NCBI GenBank assembly: GCA_037389465.1
Contig: JAZARR010000197.1
Span: 1,680,001 to 1,744,000, forward strand
Direction of reading: 5' to 3'
Source: Baylisascaris procyonis
Taxonomy: Eukaryota; Nematoda; Chromadorea; Rhabditida; Ascarididae
Length of the DNA: 64,000 nucleotides
The translations under genes and the position numbers were made by a program. Within the stretch, counting starts at the first letter, position 1, and each line of letters starts with the position of its first letter. The notes below the pieces were generated by a model that saw nothing but the letters and a program-made list of their open reading frames with translations, did no database searches and was not told the origin of the DNA. Shown piece after piece: positions 63,201 through 64,000 of this stretch.

Positions 63201-64000
63201 TGACAGTTATTGTGCACTTATTAGTGTTACAATTAGCACTGTTTTTTAGTTAATTTCATTAATAAATAAGTAGATGGTGAATACGGCACATTCGACCATG
63301 GTAGGTTTATTACAGGTAAATAATGCGTCTTTTATGTTGAAATTGATGATGGAAGTTTTATATTTCAGCGCGATAATGCTTCTTGTGTATGTGCACGTGT
63401 ATTACCGTTTATTTTCGAAGCTGTTGCACCTGGGCAGAAAGTGAAGCCTCCACGTGGAAACCCTGATAGACGGTAATTTTATCCTTCTTCTCACTTTCCT
63501 TCTATATTAATAAGATTAGATTTTTTTTAAAGGTTTTATTAAGAGGTGTGAAAACGAGGGAGTGACCTGAGGTGCCATCTTAGCCAGAGAGTGACCTGAG
63601 GTGCATTGGAGTTTTACATTCAGTATAGCCGATGCAACAGACGTCATAAATAATTCCGATGACAATATTGATCAGTGGTGCTAATTTAGTCGTTGTTGGC
63701 CAATTTGATATATTAATTTCTAGCCTACTGTGATATATGCGTATTTTCTGCCTTAAGCAATTTGCAATGCAAGGATCTACCTTACAGAAATAAATTGTTT
63801 CTGCACTAGGGTTGGATGTTGTGAAGCTTAGTATTGCTTTATAGCACCGCGAAGCGACCATCTCCAACGAGTGCACCTGCATTTGCATCGTCAGCACAGC
63901 TTACGAATGCCTCGTCGAGTGGAGTGATGCCACAACCGTTGTTTTCGACGTCAATGCCCTCGTCTTCACGTAGTGTACCTCTATTACCTAGCACACCTGC
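57236..64000 (+). CDS. EMSY-type ENT-domain chromatin regulator (5' part, continues past the window)
   Basis: EMSY is a nuclear repressor subunit (SIN3/KDM5 complexes in animals; binds BRCA2 in vertebrates). Exons: 57236-57344, 57906-58005, 58506-58580, 58983-59058, 59695-59836, 60520-60704, 61281-61466, 62244-62424, 62820-62884, 62968-63028, 63129-63148, 63274-63315, 63369-63472, 63845->64000. Phases agree throughout; about 500 residues are visible. The ENT domain covers about residues 25-97 (DCAYLLKSLELDAFSSVVSA, MRAQGMLTEYKEVLLDHLK, FYKAEIRRATDDDVLSRIAQ), matching the EMSY pattern of a Leu-rich helix, RAQG turn and RAEVRRA helix. Downstream are acidic and Ser/Thr/Pro-rich segments with basic patches (SKRGRKAR, KPKRRRSKP) that could be nuclear signals. 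The open frame runs off the right edge, so the C-terminus is missing. Confidence 0.88.
58275..58349 (+). repeat. 25-bp tandem repeat, 3 copies
   Basis: Units starting TGTTATGGAAC at 58275, 58300 and 58325, with diverging second halves rich in ACATAG/CTATGT. It lies in EMSY intron 2. Confidence 0.8.
59330..59412 (+). repeat. Pyrimidine-rich tract in EMSY intron 4
   Basis: About 80 bp of C/T-rich sequence (CTCTCTTC, CCTCTTCCACCC, CCTCCCTCCCCTC). Confidence 0.75.

Noticed and set aside
63580..63897. Minus-strand frame of 105 codons
   Set aside because: It is antisense to the EMSY intron and exon 14, which are in phase on the plus strand.

Overview
The window looks like AT-rich nuclear DNA from a nematode. 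Genes are spliced, with introns from tens of bases to 7 kb, and most acceptors read TTTCAG, TTTTAG or TTGCAG. Several genes have an acceptor just upstream of the start codon, as expected for spliced-leader trans-splicing. The inferred ribosomal protein L19 is very close to the C. elegans protein as I remember it. Introns are much longer than is usual in Caenorhabditis, so another nematode lineage is likely; the species cannot be read from the sequence. No rRNA, tRNA, CRISPR array or bacterial gene was recognised.

Layout. 1-5.4 kb: no confident gene; simple repeats and one possible terminal exon with a 9-bp repeat. 5.5-7.7 kb (-): a two-exon gene for a putative small secreted protein with dibasic sites and a Trp/Tyr-rich repeat. 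11.1-22.9 kb (-): a complete 14-exon COP1 ubiquitin ligase (RING, coiled coil, WD40); one intron holds a 1.2-kb array of a 34-bp repeat whose unit contains the POU octamer ATGCAAAT. 27-39.3 kb (+): an LMX-class LIM-homeodomain gene (lim-6/LMX1 type), with octamer clusters in its introns. 44.7-48.7 kb (+): B9D1/MKSR-1, a ciliary transition-zone protein, with a near-consensus RFX X-box upstream and four CRE palindromes in its last intron. 49.2-49.7 kb (+): a small unrecognised gene spaced like a downstream operon member. 50.3-53.7 kb (-): rpl-19. 57.2 kb to the right edge (+): the 5' part of an EMSY-type ENT-domain gene, cut by the window end.

The genes belong to different processes (ubiquitin ligation, neuronal fate transcription, cilium gating, translation, chromatin regulation), and only B9D1 plus the small gene after it look like a possible operon. 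Exon models were built by hand from splice sites, reading phase and family similarity. Exon phases are consistent throughout COP1, B9D1, rpl-19 and EMSY. The weak points are the N-terminus of the LIM gene and the exact 5' border of COP1 exon 4.
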